This document shows, piece after piece, positions 62,160 to 64,000 of a stretch of DNA of 64,000 nt. The position numbers and the translations under genes are program-made. The stretch lies in the NCBI RefSeq assembly GCF_001182785.1, contig NZ_CP012099.1:5020501-5084500 (forward strand). The letters run 5' to 3'. A model generated the notes under the pieces. It did not search any database. It was not told where the DNA came from and saw only the letters and a program-made list of their open reading frames with translations. Position 1 is the first letter of the stretch. Every line of letters starts with the position of its first letter. Source of the DNA: Bacillus thuringiensis. Its GTDB lineage: Bacteria > Bacillota > Bacilli > Bacillales > Bacillaceae_G.

Positions 62160-63383
62160 CTACACCTCCACATCATACGGTTCATAGTCTTTTCTAAGTG
62201 GATATCCTACCCAATCATCTGGCATTAAAATACGCGTTAAATTCGGATGCCCTTTAAATACAATACCGAGCAAATCGTACGCTTCTCGCTCCGGCCAGTC
62301 AGCCCCTTTCCAAAGCGCTGTCACAGATTCGACTTGCGGCGCTTCCCGGTCTAGCTTTACCTTCACCGCTACCGATTGTTTCTTACCATATGAAAACAAA
62401 TGAACATACACTTCCATATGTGTCACAAAATCCGTCGCATGTAGCTCTGACATATAATCAAAAGCAAGTCCCTCATGGAATCGCAGTGACTCCATCACTT
62501 CATAATATTTTGCAGGATCCACCACAAGAGTTGGCACATCCTTTGACAGTTTATTAATGTAGGAATCTACTAATGCCCCTTCTCCTACCTTCTCCCTAAT
62601 AGCCTCAACATACTGATTTAAATACGGCTGATTTACTGACGGTTCTTCCTGCTTCGACTCATCCTCTTCCTTACCTTCAGCTCCCTTTGTCTTCGCTCTT
62701 GCAGCAGCTGCTGCTTTCGCTTTTGCCGCTGCAATTGCCTTTGCCTTTTCATCTCCCGAATCCCCATCACCTTGCGAGGCTTTCTGCTTCGCTAATGCTG
62801 CCGCTTTTGCCTTTGCTGCTGCCACCGCCTTCGCTTTTTCCGTTACTTCTTCTGTTCCTTCTCTTTTTTGCTTCGCTAACGCCGCCGCTTTTGCCTTTGC
62901 TGCCGCTGCTGCCTTCGCCTTCGCTTTCGCTTTTTCTTCTTCCGTTACTTCTTCTGTTCCTTCTCTTTTCTGCTTTGCTAACGCCGCCGCTTTTGCCTTT
63001 GCTGCCGCTGCTGCCTTCGCCTTCGCTTTCGCTTTTTCTTCTTCCGTTACTTCTTCTGTTCCTTCTCTTTTCTGCTTTGCTAACGCCGCCGCTTTTGCCT
63101 TTGCTGCCGCTGCTGCCTTCGCCTTCGCTTTCGCTTTTTCTTCTTCCGTTACTTCTTCTGTTCCTTCTCTTTTCTGCTTCGCTAACGCTGCTGCACGTCG
63201 TTTTGCTTCTTCTATAGTAGTATCATTATTTTTTGGTAGCGCTTTCTCTTTTTCTTGATCTTCTGCCTCAAGCTCACTTATTTCCGCCTCGTGTTTCGCT
63301 AAAAGGCGTTTTCTCGCTTCTTCTTTTGCACGCCTAGCTGCTTCTTTTTTCAGATCCTCTAAATCTTTGTTTGGATTACTCAT
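62160..63383 (-). CDS. nuoC: NADH-quinone oxidoreductase subunit C with an Ala/Lys-rich repeat extension
   Basis: 407 residues, more than twice the usual core. The catalytic-arm domain occupies about 255-407 ([47 protein letters not shown]). Residues 1-240 are low complexity: charged helix-forming sequence with a 34-residue unit ([20 protein letters not shown] plus an AK-rich half) repeated about three times and further diverged copies. The extension probably forms a long charged helix beyond the complex. The ATG overlaps nuoB by ATGA. Confidence 0.93.
62847..63190. repeat. 102-bp tandem repeats inside nuoC
   Basis: The segment TTCTTCTGTTCCTTCTCTTT recurs at about 62950, 63052 and 63154, a 102-base period (34 codons). 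The central copies are almost identical; the copy nearest 62847 lacks part of the unit. Copy number probably varies between strains because the unit is in frame. Confidence 0.88.
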
Positions 63384-63898
63384 TTATTCGTCACCTGCTT
63401 CCCGGTCTTTGCTTCGTAACGAATTTTTTCTTTTAATTTATTAATTCCATAAATTAAAGCAGCCGGATTTGGGGGACAACCAGGAATATACACATCAACT
63501 GGTACGATTTGGTCTACACCTTTCACAACAGCGTATGAATTTACATACGGACCACCTGCTGTCGCACAAGATCCCATCGCAATAACCCATTTCGGTTCGG
63601 GCATTTGATCATATAAACGCCGAACAATAGGAGCCATCTTCTTCGTTACTGTTCCCGATACAATCATGACGTCCGATTGCCTTGGTGAAGTCCGAAAAAA
63701 TGACCCAAATCGATCTAAATCATAATGTGATGAGCCTACTCCCATCATTTCAATTGCACAGCACGCCAGTCCGAATGTCATCGGCCATAAAGAATTGCTC
63801 CTCGCCCATCCTTTCAACTGTTCCAATGTAGAAAAAAAGATGTTTCGTTCTAATTCTGCTCGCTCATTTGGATGTAATTCCTCAAAATTTATAACCAT
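63380..63898 (-). CDS. nuoB: NADH-quinone oxidoreductase subunit B
   Basis: 172 residues. Cluster N2 ligands Cys46-Cys47 (LACCAIEMM), Cys111 (MGSCATAGG) and Cys141 (IPGCPPNP) are all present. ATG at 63898 with AGAAGGTG gives the family start and overlaps the end of nuoA by ten bases. Confidence 0.96.
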
Positions 63899-64000
63899 TG
63901 TAACACCTTCTTTTTCCAAGCATACGCTAATCCAACTAGCAACATTACAACAAAGATGAGCATTTCAATTAATGCAAATAAACCTAGCTTGTCATACGCA
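63889..64000 (-). CDS. nuoA: NADH-quinone oxidoreductase subunit A (5' part beyond window)
   Basis: Only the last 36 codons are visible, reading [28 protein letters not shown] and ending KKVLQWL before TAA at 63891-63889. This is the conserved last helix of NuoA. The upstream part lies beyond base 64000. Confidence 0.9.

Noticed and set aside
62687..63217. Plus-strand Leu/Pro-rich open frame of 176 codons
   Set aside because: It is the mirror of the Ala/Lys repeats of NuoC; repeat composition keeps the opposite frame open.

Overview
The window looks like chromosomal DNA of a Bacillus cereus group species (cereus, thuringiensis or anthracis type). The evidence is low GC, strong GGAGG ribosome binding sites, sporulation genes (spoIIID, spoIIQ, spoIID), and a murA-ywmB-ywzB-nuo order. 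It also carries a ComK paralogue of the short type and several copies of a ~150 bp repeat flanked by ATAAA that matches what is known of the cereus-group element bcr1. No tRNA, rRNA, CRISPR array or prophage was seen. Gene identities come from reading motifs and recalled families; no database search was run.

Layout. 1-7 kb: a BCCT betaine/choline-type transporter (cut by the window edge), a secreted SH3b-3D wall protein with a WalR-like box upstream, a small unknown gene, and a three-gene operon of zinc-ribbon proteins ending in a TcaA-like membrane protein. 7-16 kb: the SWIM protein/SNF2 helicase pair (ywqB-ywqA), an IS3-family element (IS150 group) sitting inside a bidirectional terminator, a VanZ-like gene, DUF1659 and DUF2922 genes, a DUF4359 gene, and a short comK facing a small sigma-70 gene. 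16-26 kb: a YknXYZ/YknW-like efflux operon, then a two-component system with an extracytoplasmic binding protein controlling an organophosphate-type transporter.

26-43 kb is a minus-strand capsule/exopolysaccharide locus. Transcription enters at a YwqC-YwqD-YwqE module (Wzz-like modulator, tyrosine kinase, phosphatase). It then passes a structured intergenic RNA that may be an EAR (eps-associated antitermination) element, and runs through galU, a priming sugar transferase, flippase, glycosyltransferases, Wzy-like polymerase, a UDP-ManNAc-type dehydrogenase, an LCP ligase, an SGNH hydrolase and galE. At least five intrinsic terminators or terminator-like hairpins lie downstream of that RNA, which would make processive antitermination necessary. 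A second, orphan tyrosine kinase with an altered Walker A' motif lies upstream, behind a promoter with a perfect palindrome in its spacer.

43-64 kb: fabZ, mbl, spoIIID, an unlisted 44-codon membrane peptide gene, spoIIQ, an ABC-2 exporter with a LytTR regulator fused to a degenerate ABC ATPase domain and a matching direct-repeat site, spoIID, murA, ywmB, ywzB. The window closes with an 11-gene complex I operon (nuoA-D, H-N) that has no nuoE, F or G and whose NuoC carries a long Ala/Lys-rich tandem-repeat extension. The regions fit together as an envelope and sporulation neighbourhood: wall hydrolysis, wall precursor synthesis, cell shape, engulfment and surface polysaccharide.
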